Below the pieces are notes generated by a model that saw only the letters and a program-made list of their open reading frames with translations, was not told where the DNA came from and made no database searches. From NCBI GenBank assembly GCA_947451475.1, contig CANFZC010000002.1, positions 27,508 through 91,507 of the forward strand: DNA of 64,000 nucleotides, in the 5' to 3' direction. Both the position numbers and the translations under genes were made by a program. Numbering within the stretch: position 1 is the stretch's first letter; every line of letters begins with the position of its first letter. The stretch is from Flavobacteriaceae bacterium. Its GTDB lineage: Bacteria; Bacteroidota; Bacteroidia; Flavobacteriales; Flavobacteriaceae. Shown here one piece after another: positions 1-7,636 of the stretch.

Positions 1-591
1 TCTGTTTCTGCATCAGGTTCTGTTCCTGCCAGCAGTACCGGAGCACTGAAGTTAGGATTAATAACCTTCCAATCCTTTAACTGGTACCACGATGGAAAAA
101 TAGACGAGGCTAGTTTATGGAATAAAGCACTTTCTCCAAGTGAAATTAGTACGATTGTAAGCAATGGTGGTGAAATCTCTAACCCTTTAGGAGAAGCGAA
201 CCTTAAGCTGTATTACAAGTTTAACCAAGGCATACCTTATGGAAATAATACCACGGAAACTACCGTAAATGATGAGCTTGAAGTCTACAACGGAACCGCA
301 GTAAATTTTACCTTAACGGGAAACAGTTCGAATTGGGGAAGTGACACTTTAAGTACGGCGCAATTCCAAACCCCTTCAATGGCAGTATATCCGAATCCGG
401 CTGCCGATTTCATTACCCTTTCGGGAGTAACAGCGCCACTGCCAGTTCAATTTTTTGATGTGTCGGGACGTAACGTTTTCACTACTCTTGTTGTTGATCA
501 AATGTCTAAACTGGATATCAGTCAATTACAAACGGGAATTTATTTTATCCAAGTCGGCACCAATGTCAAGATGAAATTTATTAAAAAATAA
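1..591 (+). CDS. T9SS-secreted LamG-like protein, C-terminal part (5' end outside window)
   Basis: Frame 1 is open from the first base to the TAA at 589-591, so the track ORF at 379 is only the tail of a longer gene. The first ~75 visible residues (FNWYHDGKIDEASLWNKAL and following) read like the end of a concanavalin A/LamG-type laminin-G fold, which usually binds carbohydrate or adhesion ligands. Residues ~125-196 form a type A T9SS sorting domain: it begins VYPNPAADF, has the GxxVF and GIYFIQV strands and ends in a KFIKK tail. The product is therefore expected to cross the outer membrane by type IX secretion and be anchored or released at the surface. What the missing N-terminal part does cannot be told from here. 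Confidence 0.85.
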   Translation, partial: SVSASGSVPASSTGALKLGLITFQSFNWYHDGKIDEASLWNKALSPSEISTIVSNGGEISNPLGEANLKLYYKFNQGIPYGNNTTETTVNDELEVYNGTAVNFTLTGNSSNWGSDTLSTAQFQTPSMAVYPNPAADFITLSGVTAPLPVQFFDVSGRNVFTTLVVDQMSKLDISQLQTGIYFIQVGTNVKMKFIKK

Positions 592-616
592 AAATACTAA
601 CCCATCACTAGTAAAT

Positions 617-652
617 AAAGGCATGAGGTGAACTTGTGCCTTTCTTTTTTTA
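617..652 (+). terminator. Rho-independent terminator after the T9SS protein gene
   Basis: An 11-bp stem (AAAGGCATGAG pairing with CTTGTGCCTTT, with two G-T wobbles), a 5-base loop and a following run of T. It lies 26 bases after the stop of the preceding gene and before the sigma factor gene, so it separates the two transcription units. Confidence 0.7.
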
Positions 653-730
653 AAGGGTCGGAACATTTATTTTGTGTGCTTTCCAACCTTTTTGGCTAAT
701 TAGTCCTCTCTATATATAAACACCATTATA

Positions 731-1273
731 GTGATTAACGAACAACTCATAACGGCCTGTAAAAAAATGCAACGCGATGCGCAACGGCAAGTCTATGAAT
801 ACATGGCACCGAAGCTTTACCGCACTTGTAAGCGGTATTTGAAAAAGGAGGAAGAGATTGAAGAAATATTGGCCGATACCTTTTATACGGTATTTACCAA
901 AATAGGACAATTAAAAGAAATGGGGGCCTTTGAAGCTTGGGCACGTAAAATAGCTGTAAACCATTGCCTGCATCAGTTGAAACGCAACATTAACTTCAAT
1001 TTGTACCTGGAAGACACCCAGCTACATCCTTTTACTGAAGGCGTCCAAGAATCGGCTTTGGCTGAAGAAGATCTATTGAACCTATTGAAGCATTTACCGG
1101 AGGGATGTAAAACCATATTCAATTTATTTGTCATTGAAGGGTATGGACATAAAGAAATAGCGGTAATGCTTAGCATTTCTGAAGGGACTTCAAAATCACA
1201 ATTGAACGTGGCTAAAACAAAATTAAAAGAATTAGTTAACGTATTGTATTATCAACAAGCAAAACAATCATGA
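731..1273 (+). CDS. ECF-type RNA polymerase sigma factor
   Basis: This 180-residue protein has the two-domain layout of extracytoplasmic-function sigma-70 factors. A region 2 lies at ~residues 20-90 (YEYMAPKLYRTCKRYL, then EEILADTFYTVFTKI) and a region 4 helix-turn-helix at ~120-170 (LPEGCKTIFNLFVIEGYGHKEIAVMLSISEGTSKSQL). It would recruit core polymerase to a small regulon. The start is GTG at 731; an ATG twelve codons further in (MQRDAQ) would cut into the conserved N-terminal helix. Its stop overlaps the start of the next gene (ATGA), so the two are translationally coupled. That neighbour has the build of a membrane anti-sigma factor and is probably the cognate regulator. Confidence 0.88.
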   Translation: MINEQLITACKKMQRDAQRQVYEYMAPKLYRTCKRYLKKEEEIEEILADTFYTVFTKIGQLKEMGAFEAWARKIAVNHCLHQLKRNINFNLYLEDTQLHPFTEGVQESALAEEDLLNLLKHLPEGCKTIFNLFVIEGYGHKEIAVMLSISEGTSKSQLNVAKTKLKELVNVLYYQQAKQS

Positions 1274-2208
1274 AAGATCAAGATACCTTATATAACCAAA
1301 TAAAAGAGGCCGTTGATCATGCCGAATCACCTGGTTTTGATGCTATGGAAAAGGTATGGCAACGCGTCGAAGAAAAACTTGAGGCTAAAACCCTGAAAAA
1401 GGAAAATAATCTCTGGAAGAAGATTGCTGTAGCCGCTTCACTCTTATTATTTATTACTTTGGGCTATCATTTTTTTGATACCAATAGCACCCCTATTCCT
1501 TCTAAAGAAACCGTAACCCAAATCGACAGTTTGCAAAAATCTTTGGACGGTAAGAAGGGGCTCGCGGAAGCAGATACCGCACATCCTGCCATTAAAAAAG
1601 ACGCCGCAGCCTTATTGCAAAAGCAATTAACACCTAGAAATCAAATGACCTATCAAGCGGTAACAAGGAACGCTTTGGCCACAGACACTACTGGTTATCG
1701 TTTATCTATTCCGCAATTGGAATCGAGTACTTTAGGGTACACTGCTAGTGATAAAGTAGTTGCCAATTGGTCTGAAGCTAAGAAAGACACGAAAGACGAA
1801 GTGGCCAAAGGGGTTGAAGTATTCATTGATAATGACACGCGAGTTTCTAGTACCAAAAAGGAGTCACCGCTGGTTGTTATTGATGATAAAGCGACCAATT
1901 TACAAAGTCTAGAACATCTCACTACTGAAACGATAGATTCTTTGGAAATTCTAAATGATCCAATTTATATCATTAATGGAATATATTATACTGAGAAGGA
2001 ACTATTTGGACCAAATCCGACGAGTCCTTATACCCCATTAGACCAACAAGATATTGAAACCATTTCTATATTGAAAGATGAAAAAGCCGTAGCGCTTTAT
2101 GGTGAAAAAGGAAAAAAGGGAGTGGTTATCATCCACACGAAAGAGGGTAAACCAAAAGCTAAAAGCACCACTAAACCCTATTTAGACAAAAGCAAATGGA
2201 CCCATTAG
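1270..2208 (+). CDS. Anti-sigma-like single-pass membrane protein with a TonB-plug-like C-terminal domain
   Basis: This 312-residue protein starts within the stop codon of the ECF sigma gene. Residues 1-50 are charged and helical (candidate sigma-binding segment, with FDAMEKVWQRVEEKL). One membrane helix lies at ~51-67 (KIAVAASLLLFITLGYHFF), followed by a low-complexity periplasmic linker. At ~225-295 comes a segment (DPIYIINGIYYTEKEL ... DIETISILKDEKAVALYG ... GVVIIHTKEG) that closely follows the plug of SusC-type TonB-dependent receptors (D-P-L-Y-V-V-D-G ... I-E-S-I-E-V-L-K-D ... A-I-Y-G ... G-V-I-I-I-T-T). There is no barrel. No canonical anti-sigma zinc motif is visible. The anti-sigma role is inferred from position and topology. 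Similar plug-tailed anti-sigma-like proteins occur in Bacteroidota, but I know of no established mechanism. Confidence 0.65.
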   Translation: MKDQDTLYNQIKEAVDHAESPGFDAMEKVWQRVEEKLEAKTLKKENNLWKKIAVAASLLLFITLGYHFFDTNSTPIPSKETVTQIDSLQKSLDGKKGLAEADTAHPAIKKDAAALLQKQLTPRNQMTYQAVTRNALATDTTGYRLSIPQLESSTLGYTASDKVVANWSEAKKDTKDEVAKGVEVFIDNDTRVSSTKKESPLVVIDDKATNLQSLEHLTTETIDSLEILNDPIYIINGIYYTEKELFGPNPTSPYTPLDQQDIETISILKDEKAVALYGEKGKKGVVIIHTKEGKPKAKSTTKPYLDKSKWTH

Positions 2209-2252
2209 CACCCTTATGCACTATACGACAGAAGTCGCTTACCTACATGCTG

Positions 2253-3323
2253 TTACTGAAAAACCAAACTCACGGAGGTACCTAATTGGGGTTGGCTTTC
2301 AATCGCTATTTTAGCCTTGATTTTTTCGGCAAGGTTTTGCACTAATTGCATGCCCATGCCCATGCCTATTTCATTATTTGTGCCGTGCGTTGAGGCATAA
2401 TTATGGTTTAAAATCGCCTGTACTTTATTGGAGGTCATCCCGACACCATTATCGGTAACTGTAAGGGTATTGTTTAGAAAACTTACTGTTATTTTACCAT
2501 TGGAAGGGGTGAATTTTACAGCATTTGAAATAATATTACGGACAATGATAGTGACTATTTCTGCATCTGAAAACAAAGTCGTATGCTCGTCAATAGCAAC
2601 CTCAACGGTTATGTTTTTATCTGAATAAGCATTTTTATACACTACAAAAAGCGCTTCGATTGTCGCTTTTACATCGATACTTTTAGAATTAACTTGAATT
2701 GCATTAAAATTAGATTTTGACCACACTAAGGTAGTTTCTAACATTTCTAAAACTTGCGTAGACTGACGGTTTATTTTTTTAATAAAGGGCGTAAAATCAT
2801 CTTGCGACATATTGTGTTCCAATGCCACCGCTGAAATATTGGTTAGATTGGAAATAGGAGCTCTTAAATCATGTCCTAACACCGATAACATTCGGTCGTT
2901 GTTGCTATTGATGTTCTTTAGTTCCTCTTGTAATTGGATTTCTTTATCAATATCAACAAAAGCCACAACATGTAAACTATCAAGCACAGAAGCTTTTATT
3001 TCATACCATTTTTTAGAACCATTTTTGCAGGTCACTTGGGATTTCTTTTTAACAAAAACTTTCCCCTCTTGCTTGGAATTAATTTCCTCTTCATCCCAAT
3101 CACTGATCACGGTATCTCGATAGGATTCTACTGGGTAGGCGTGCTCGTACCACGCTTGTAAAGTGGGTATTTCTTGCAAGGTATATCCAATTTCATCTTT
3201 GAACTTTTCATTTAAAAAAGTATTTAAATGGACGCCATTGATCACTTCAGCGATGATGAAGGGGTAGGGAAGAAAATCGGCTACATGGTGAAGGTCAAAT
3301 CTTGAAATCTTGTGCTTGCTCAT
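2253..3323 (-). CDS. PAS-domain sensor histidine kinase
   Basis: A 356-residue kinase with no membrane segment. Residues ~5-130 form a PAS/PAC sensor (YPFIIAEVINGVHLNTFLNEKFKDEIGY; later KNGSKKWYEIKASVLDS). A HisKA dimerisation helix contains the phospho-accepting His in SVLGHDLRAPISN (~residue 153). The HATPase domain at ~250-356 has an N box (NIISNAVKFTP), a G1 box (DNGVGM) and a glycine-rich lid (GMGMGMQLV). The closest family is the Flavobacterium group of soluble PAS kinases. No response regulator is adjacent, so the partner is unknown. It lies 50 bases downstream of the ABC-F gene on the same strand and may be read from the ABC-F promoter. Confidence 0.88.
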   Translation of the reverse strand: MSKHKISRFDLHHVADFLPYPFIIAEVINGVHLNTFLNEKFKDEIGYTLQEIPTLQAWYEHAYPVESYRDTVISDWDEEEINSKQEGKVFVKKKSQVTCKNGSKKWYEIKASVLDSLHVVAFVDIDKEIQLQEELKNINSNNDRMLSVLGHDLRAPISNLTNISAVALEHNMSQDDFTPFIKKINRQSTQVLEMLETTLVWSKSNFNAIQVNSKSIDVKATIEALFVVYKNAYSDKNITVEVAIDEHTTLFSDAEIVTIIVRNIISNAVKFTPSNGKITVSFLNNTLTVTDNGVGMTSNKVQAILNHNYASTHGTNNEIGMGMGMQLVQNLAEKIKAKIAIESQPQLGTSVSLVFQ

Positions 3324-3373
3324 ACAATCAAATTAACTATTCAAAGGACATTAAGATTCAGACAATTTAGTTA

Positions 3374-5005
3374 TTATTTCTCTATTTCTTTTAAACTTAA
3401 CATTTTTTTGTATTCCAAGAAGCCTTTTATGTCTTCAAAATGTTCTTTGACGCGTTTGTGTCCGAATTCGAAAACTTTTTCGGCTAAACCGTCTAAGAAA
3501 TCACGATCGTGGGACACTAAAATCAGAGTACCATCGAAATCCTTTAGTGCATCTTTGATGATGTCTTTGGTTTTCATATCGAGGTGATTGGTCGGCTCAT
3601 CGAGGATTAAAACATTTACTGGCTCTAAAAGTAATTTTATCATGGCTAAGCGGGTTCTTTCTCCACCCGAAAGCACTTTTACTTTCTTTTGAACATCATC
3701 CCCACCGAACATAAAAGCCCCAAGGAGGTCCTTTATTTTGGTTCGAATATCTCCAACGGCTATTCTGTCAATCGTTTCAAAAACAGAAATCTCACCATCT
3801 AATAAAGCCGCTTGATTTTGGGCAAAATAGCCAATTTGGACGTTATGCCCTACTTCTAGTTTGCCTTCATACTCGATTTCTTTCATCATGGCCTTAATCA
3901 TGGTGGATTTACCTTCCCCATTCTTTCCGACGAAGGCTACTTTTTGCCCTCTTTCGATTACCATATTGGCATCTTTAAACACGATATGGTCCCCGTAGGC
4001 TTTTGATAAATGTTCGACTACTATAGGATATTGACCGCTTCTTGGCGAAGGAGGGAATTTAAGCCTTAGTGCAGAATTATCTACTTCATCTACCTCTACC
4101 AATTCAAGCTTTTCTAACATCTTGACGCGGGATTGTACCTGTAGCGTCTTAGAGTAGGTCCCTTTGAAGCGTTCGATGAATTCCATGTTTTCGGCAATCA
4201 TTTTTTGCTGTTCCTCATAGGCCTTTTGTTGGTGCGCTCGACGGTCTTTTCGCAGTTCGAGGTAATGCGAATATTTGGCCTTGTAATCGTATATTCTGCC
4301 CATGGTCACTTCGATGGTACGATTGGTAATATTATCTACGAATGCTCTATCGTGGGAGATTACCATTACGGCTTTGGCTTGATTGATTAAGAAATCCTCT
4401 AACCATTGAATACTTTCCATATCCAGGTGGTTAGTCGGCTCATCTAGTAAAATCAAATCGGGTTGTTTTAAAAGGATTTTAGCTAGTTCGATTCTCATGC
4501 GCCATCCTCCCGAGAATTCCTTGGTAGGGCGATTAAAATCTTCTCTTTCGAAGCCAAGTCCTTTTAGAACTTTTTCCACTTCGGCTTCATAGTTGACTTC
4601 TTCAATGGAATAGTATTTCTCGCTTACTTCCGATACTCGTTCGATTAACTTCATATAGTCATCGCTTTCATAATCGGTGCGAATAGTAAGCTGTTCGTTG
4701 ATTTCATCCATTTCGGCTTTCATTTGGAACACTTCTGCAAAGGCTTTGGAGGTTTCCTCCATTACGGTGCAGTCATCAGCGGTTAATAAGTGCTGAGGCA
4801 AGTAGGCAATGACGGCTTCTTTTGGGGCAGAGATGTTTCCACGAGAAGGTTTATTTTGACCTGCAACAATCTTTAAAAGGGTGGATTTACCGGCACCATT
4901 TTTACCCATTAAGGCAATTTTATCCGTTTCGTTGATGGCAAAGGTTACTTCGCTAAATAGTGTGGTGCCGCCAAATTCAACGGCTATATCGTTTACAGTT
5001 ATCAT
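3374..5005 (-). CDS. ABC-F family ATP-binding protein (ribosome-associated)
   Basis: A 543-residue protein with two tandem ABC ATPase domains and no membrane segments, which defines ABC-F proteins. Domain 1: Walker A GKNGAGKST (~residue 36), signature FSGGWRMRIELA, Walker B LILLDEPTNHLD. A ~60-90-residue charged, basic linker (KDRRAHQQKAYEEQQ) follows. Domain 2: Walker A GKNGEGKST, signature LSGGERTRLAM, Walker B LILDEPTNHLD. Members such as EttA, Uup and YdiF bind the ribosomal E site and rescue or tune stalled ribosomes; some give ribosome protection against antibiotics. The length and the absence of a long C-terminal coiled coil fit the YdiF/YkpA-like group rather than Uup. A consensus promoter lies just upstream. 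Confidence 0.92.
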   Translation of the reverse strand: MITVNDIAVEFGGTTLFSEVTFAINETDKIALMGKNGAGKSTLLKIVAGQNKPSRGNISAPKEAVIAYLPQHLLTADDCTVMEETSKAFAEVFQMKAEMDEINEQLTIRTDYESDDYMKLIERVSEVSEKYYSIEEVNYEAEVEKVLKGLGFEREDFNRPTKEFSGGWRMRIELAKILLKQPDLILLDEPTNHLDMESIQWLEDFLINQAKAVMVISHDRAFVDNITNRTIEVTMGRIYDYKAKYSHYLELRKDRRAHQQKAYEEQQKMIAENMEFIERFKGTYSKTLQVQSRVKMLEKLELVEVDEVDNSALRLKFPPSPRSGQYPIVVEHLSKAYGDHIVFKDANMVIERGQKVAFVGKNGEGKSTMIKAMMKEIEYEGKLEVGHNVQIGYFAQNQAALLDGEISVFETIDRIAVGDIRTKIKDLLGAFMFGGDDVQKKVKVLSGGERTRLAMIKLLLEPVNVLILDEPTNHLDMKTKDIIKDALKDFDGTLILVSHDRDFLDGLAEKVFEFGHKRVKEHFEDIKGFLEYKKMLSLKEIEK

Positions 5006-5031
5006 ACTATATCTAGTTTTTTTTGAAGCGG

Positions 5032-5061
5032 CAAAGATAGTTTAATTTGAAGATGTTCCAA
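5032..5061 (-). promoter_or_regulatory. Bacteroidota-type promoter of the ABC-F gene
   Basis: On the minus strand, TTG - N19 - TATCTTTG matches the -33/-7 consensus (TTG ... TAnnTTTG) at ideal spacing, 27 bases from the start codon. Short near-direct repeats of AATTTGAAGAT run through the -33 side. Confidence 0.7.
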
Positions 5062-5127
5062 TTTGAAGATTTGAAGATTTAACAGTAGGGAAGTTTAATT
5101 AAGAAAAGAAAGCTTGTTAATTATCTT

Positions 5128-5135
5128 TATTTTTG
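5128..5135 (+). promoter_or_regulatory. Probable -7 element for the MFS transporter gene
   Basis: TATTTTTG matches TAnnTTTG and lies 46 bases before the ATG at 5182. No TTG is found at standard -33 spacing, so this is a weaker or activator-dependent call. Confidence 0.4.
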
Positions 5136-5181
5136 TGGTTTAATAAATGTACAATCTAGTAAAGACTGACAATTACAGCCT

Positions 5182-6375
5182 ATGCCTCCAATAGAAGCAA
5201 AGTTTAAAAAAAGTTATCATACCCTTAAAAACAACTACTTAAAGCGGGTTCGCTTAGCGACCTCTTTATTTTTCTTTGGAATGGGTTTTAGTTTTGCTAG
5301 CTGGGCCAGTAGGATTCCGGATATTAAATCGATGTTGCATTTGAGTGAGGCTTCCTTAGGAACACTCTTGTTTGCGTTACCGCTGGGCCAATTAGTAGCG
5401 ATGCCTTTTTCGGGTAAATTGGTGACCCGTTATGGGAGTCGGCTAACGAGTTTTATCTGTTTATTGTTGTATGCTGGGTGTTTGCCTTTAATCGGATGGG
5501 CAACCGTCCAATGGCAGTTAGCTTTAGGATTATTTCTATTTGGATTAACGGGGAATGTATGTAACATAGCGGTGAACACCCAAGGTGTTTATACCCAACA
5601 ATTATTTGATAAACCCATCATGGGATCGTTTCATGGTTCGTGGAGTTTGGCAGGTTTCTTTGGCGCCCTAGTAGGCTTGGTTTTTATCGGTTTTAAGTTG
5701 AGTCCGTTTCACCATTTTATGGTTGCTTTTTCCTTTGTGGTTTTACTTATTCTGACTAATGCAAAGTATATCATTAAAACCAAGGCAAAAGCATCGGCAC
5801 ATAAAGATCATTATTCCTTTTTCAAGAATCCCGATAAACCCTTGTTGCTACTGGGGGTAATTTGTTTTTTTGGGATGAGTAGTGAGGGCATCATGTTTGA
5901 TTGGAGTGGTGTTTATTTTAAAGAGATTATTAAGGCGCCAGGTGCTTTGGTTGCTTTGGGGTATACTACCTTTATGATTAGTATGGCATTGGGGCGCTTT
6001 TTGAGTGATTTTTTGGTAGCGCGTTATGGAACACGGAAGGTTTTATTATTGAGTGGTTTGATAATCTCATTTGGATTGTATAGTGCGGTATTGTTTCCCT
6101 ATCTAGTTCCTTGTATGGTCGCTTTTATGTTGGTTGGTTTTGGTGTTTCTAATGTGGTTCCCATTATCTTTAATGCTGCAGGCAACCATTCAAAGGTACC
6201 TACAGGAATTGCATTGACGGTAGTGAGCAGTATCAGTTTTCTTGGTTTTTTGATTGGTCCCCCTTTAATTGGTTATATGGCGGAAGTTACAAGTTTGCGC
6301 TATTCCTTTGCTTTTATTGGGCTGTTTGGGGTGGTTATTAGTATACTAGTTAGTCGGTTAAAACTATTTACCTAG
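5182..6375 (+). CDS. MFS transporter (YbjJ-like)
   Basis: A 397-residue major facilitator permease with about twelve hydrophobic segments. The N-terminus is cytoplasmic, followed by FFFGMGFSFASWASRIPDIK, the typical start of the YbjJ-like MFS branch. The loop between helices 2 and 3 carries the MFS signature-like GKLVTRYGSR, repeated in the second half as DFLVARYGTRKV. Substrates of this branch are poorly known, so none is assigned. The next ATG is already inside helix 1, so the ATG at 5182 is the best start. The gene stands alone: it diverges from the ABC-F gene and converges on the DUF2007 gene. Confidence 0.85.
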   Translation: MPPIEAKFKKSYHTLKNNYLKRVRLATSLFFFGMGFSFASWASRIPDIKSMLHLSEASLGTLLFALPLGQLVAMPFSGKLVTRYGSRLTSFICLLLYAGCLPLIGWATVQWQLALGLFLFGLTGNVCNIAVNTQGVYTQQLFDKPIMGSFHGSWSLAGFFGALVGLVFIGFKLSPFHHFMVAFSFVVLLILTNAKYIIKTKAKASAHKDHYSFFKNPDKPLLLLGVICFFGMSSEGIMFDWSGVYFKEIIKAPGALVALGYTTFMISMALGRFLSDFLVARYGTRKVLLLSGLIISFGLYSAVLFPYLVPCMVAFMLVGFGVSNVVPIIFNAAGNHSKVPTGIALTVVSSISFLGFLIGPPLIGYMAEVTSLRYSFAFIGLFGVVISILVSRLKLFT

Positions 6376-6548
6376 ACCTTGCTCCCTTACAATATAGCTA
6401 CTCCTTCGAAAATACATTAGCGTACTTCTAACGCTACTTTCGCTTTATGCTGGTTCTTGATTTAACGTTGGTGTCATTCAGCAAATGATTATAAGGAAAG
6501 TGGTCCTATAACCAGCTTACTTTTTAAGTAAAGAGAAACTAAGGATTT

Positions 6549-6592
6549 CAGTACTACATCAGTACTATATCAGTACTATATCCATGCTATAA
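6549..6592. repeat. Tandem 11-bp repeat (about four units)
   Basis: Three near-identical units of CAGTACTATAT (the first has one change) and a degenerate fourth, in the 261-base convergent gap between the MFS gene and the DUF2007 gene. Nothing else in that gap (6376-6636) is recognisable. A second array with the same period lies at 58670-58735. Confidence 0.8.
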
Positions 6593-6636
6593 CTATAGCT
6601 TTTTACCAAGTAAAAAACGACTAAAAAAAGACTTGA

Positions 6637-6852
6637 TTAAATACTCAATCGGAATTCTTCAATCACGGGGCTGGCTTTTCCGTAATCGACTTCCATGATG
6701 AATAATTCAACGGGTTTGGCTGTTTGAATACTCGGTAGTACGTTGGCTTGATTGTTAGCTCGCAGTACGACATTGATATTGGCTTCTTCCAGTTTTTCTT
6801 TTAAGGTAACGGCTAAGATTTCTTCTCCTGAAAATATTTTGATTAGTCCCAT
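6637..6852 (-). CDS. DUF2007 small protein
   Basis: A 71-residue soluble protein (start MGLIKIFSGEEILAVTLKEKLEEANI, end VDYGKASPVIEEF). It matches the DUF2007 pattern: one ferredoxin-like unit beginning with a hydrophobic strand, then a helix in which the second residue set reads TLKEKLEEANI. The family is annotated as putative signal-transducing proteins related to PII folds, but no ligand is known for this subgroup. It is the last gene of a minus-strand run after the DEAD-like gene, separated from it by a 7-bp tandem repeat. Confidence 0.7.
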   Translation of the reverse strand: MGLIKIFSGEEILAVTLKEKLEEANINVVLRANNQANVLPSIQTAKPVELFIMEVDYGKASPVIEEFRLSI

Positions 6853-6857
6853 TTTTT

Positions 6858-6906
6858 GAGTTATGAGTTATGAGTTATGAGTTATGAGTTATGAGTTGGG
6901 AGTTTA
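6858..6906. repeat. Heptanucleotide tandem repeat between two co-directional genes
   Basis: Five exact copies of GAGTTAT followed by GAGTTGG and GAGTTTA, seven units in all. They fill nearly the whole gap between the stop of the DEAD-like gene and the start of the DUF2007 gene, covering the expected ribosome-binding region of the latter. Copy-number change by strand slippage would alter that leader but not either reading frame. Confidence 0.85.
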
Positions 6907-6908
6907 TC

Positions 6909-7544
6909 CTATTCTTCTTCGACTTCGAAGAATAGGGGTTCGATCATGATTTTATCGGCTAGTACTTCTACTCTTTCTGTGATTTGCGCGCAGAAAAATA
7001 GGCGTTGTGTTTTTTCGATGCTCATGGAGAGGCGTTGCACTATGGCATCGTGGCGTAATCTGAAAAGGATATCGGCATCATCTACTACCAGCATTTTGAT
7101 GGTATTGATGTTGAAGCCAGCCGAAGAAAACATGGCATTGATTTTACTGGGGGTCCCTATAAGTACATCTAAGCCCATAGAGATAATATTTTTATCGTAG
7201 TCGATATCGCCTTTATCGTGTACGCCGAGAATACTCAAATCAGTATAGGTGCCGTATTTTAAAAAAAGCTCTTCCATTTCTAGTACTTTTTCTTTGCTTT
7301 CCACGATGATTAAGGCACGGGTACTTTCTCCCATAGTTTTCTCCATACGTTGGATTACATTGATTACAATGGCGGTGGTTTTTCCGCTACCTGGGGGAGA
7401 TTGAATAACAGCATCGGCACCACTTTTGATGGTTGAAAAGGTTTCCAGTTGCATCACATTAGCTTCGGTCAAATCGTTTTCGACTAATGCTTTTTGCAGG
7501 CTAGGGTTTATTTTTTTTAGAATCATATTTTGTTTATTGGCCAT
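6909..7544 (-). CDS. Single-RecA-domain DEAD/DEAH-box-like protein with degenerate motifs
   Basis: A 211-residue protein covering only the first RecA lobe of a DEAD-box RNA helicase. Visible motifs are a Q-motif-like segment (MQLETFSTIKSGADAVIQ), Walker A SPPGSGKT (motif I), GTPSKI (motif Ib) and VDDAD in place of the DEAD motif II. Motif III SAT reads CAQ. The protein ends in EVEEE just after the lobe, so the second lobe (motifs IV-VI) is absent, and no remnant of it is seen in the downstream sequence. Without lobe 2 it should not unwind RNA processively. It could be an ATP-binding regulator or an RNA chaperone. The ORF is intact, which argues against a pseudogene. Confidence 0.75.
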   Translation of the reverse strand: MANKQNMILKKINPSLQKALVENDLTEANVMQLETFSTIKSGADAVIQSPPGSGKTTAIVINVIQRMEKTMGESTRALIIVESKEKVLEMEELFLKYGTYTDLSILGVHDKGDIDYDKNIISMGLDVLIGTPSKINAMFSSAGFNINTIKMLVVDDADILFRLRHDAIVQRLSMSIEKTQRLFFCAQITERVEVLADKIMIEPLFFEVEEE

Positions 7545-7636
7545 TGATGCACGAATAAATTAGGTAGCATTAATGGATATTAGGGAGTCGGGCACTGCGT
7601 TTTACAACAGACGTTGACTCATTATGGAAAACTCAT

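Noticed and set aside
6909-7544. DEAD-like gene considered as a pseudogene
   Set aside because: The frame is open with a normal stop, and no remnant of the missing lobe lies downstream.
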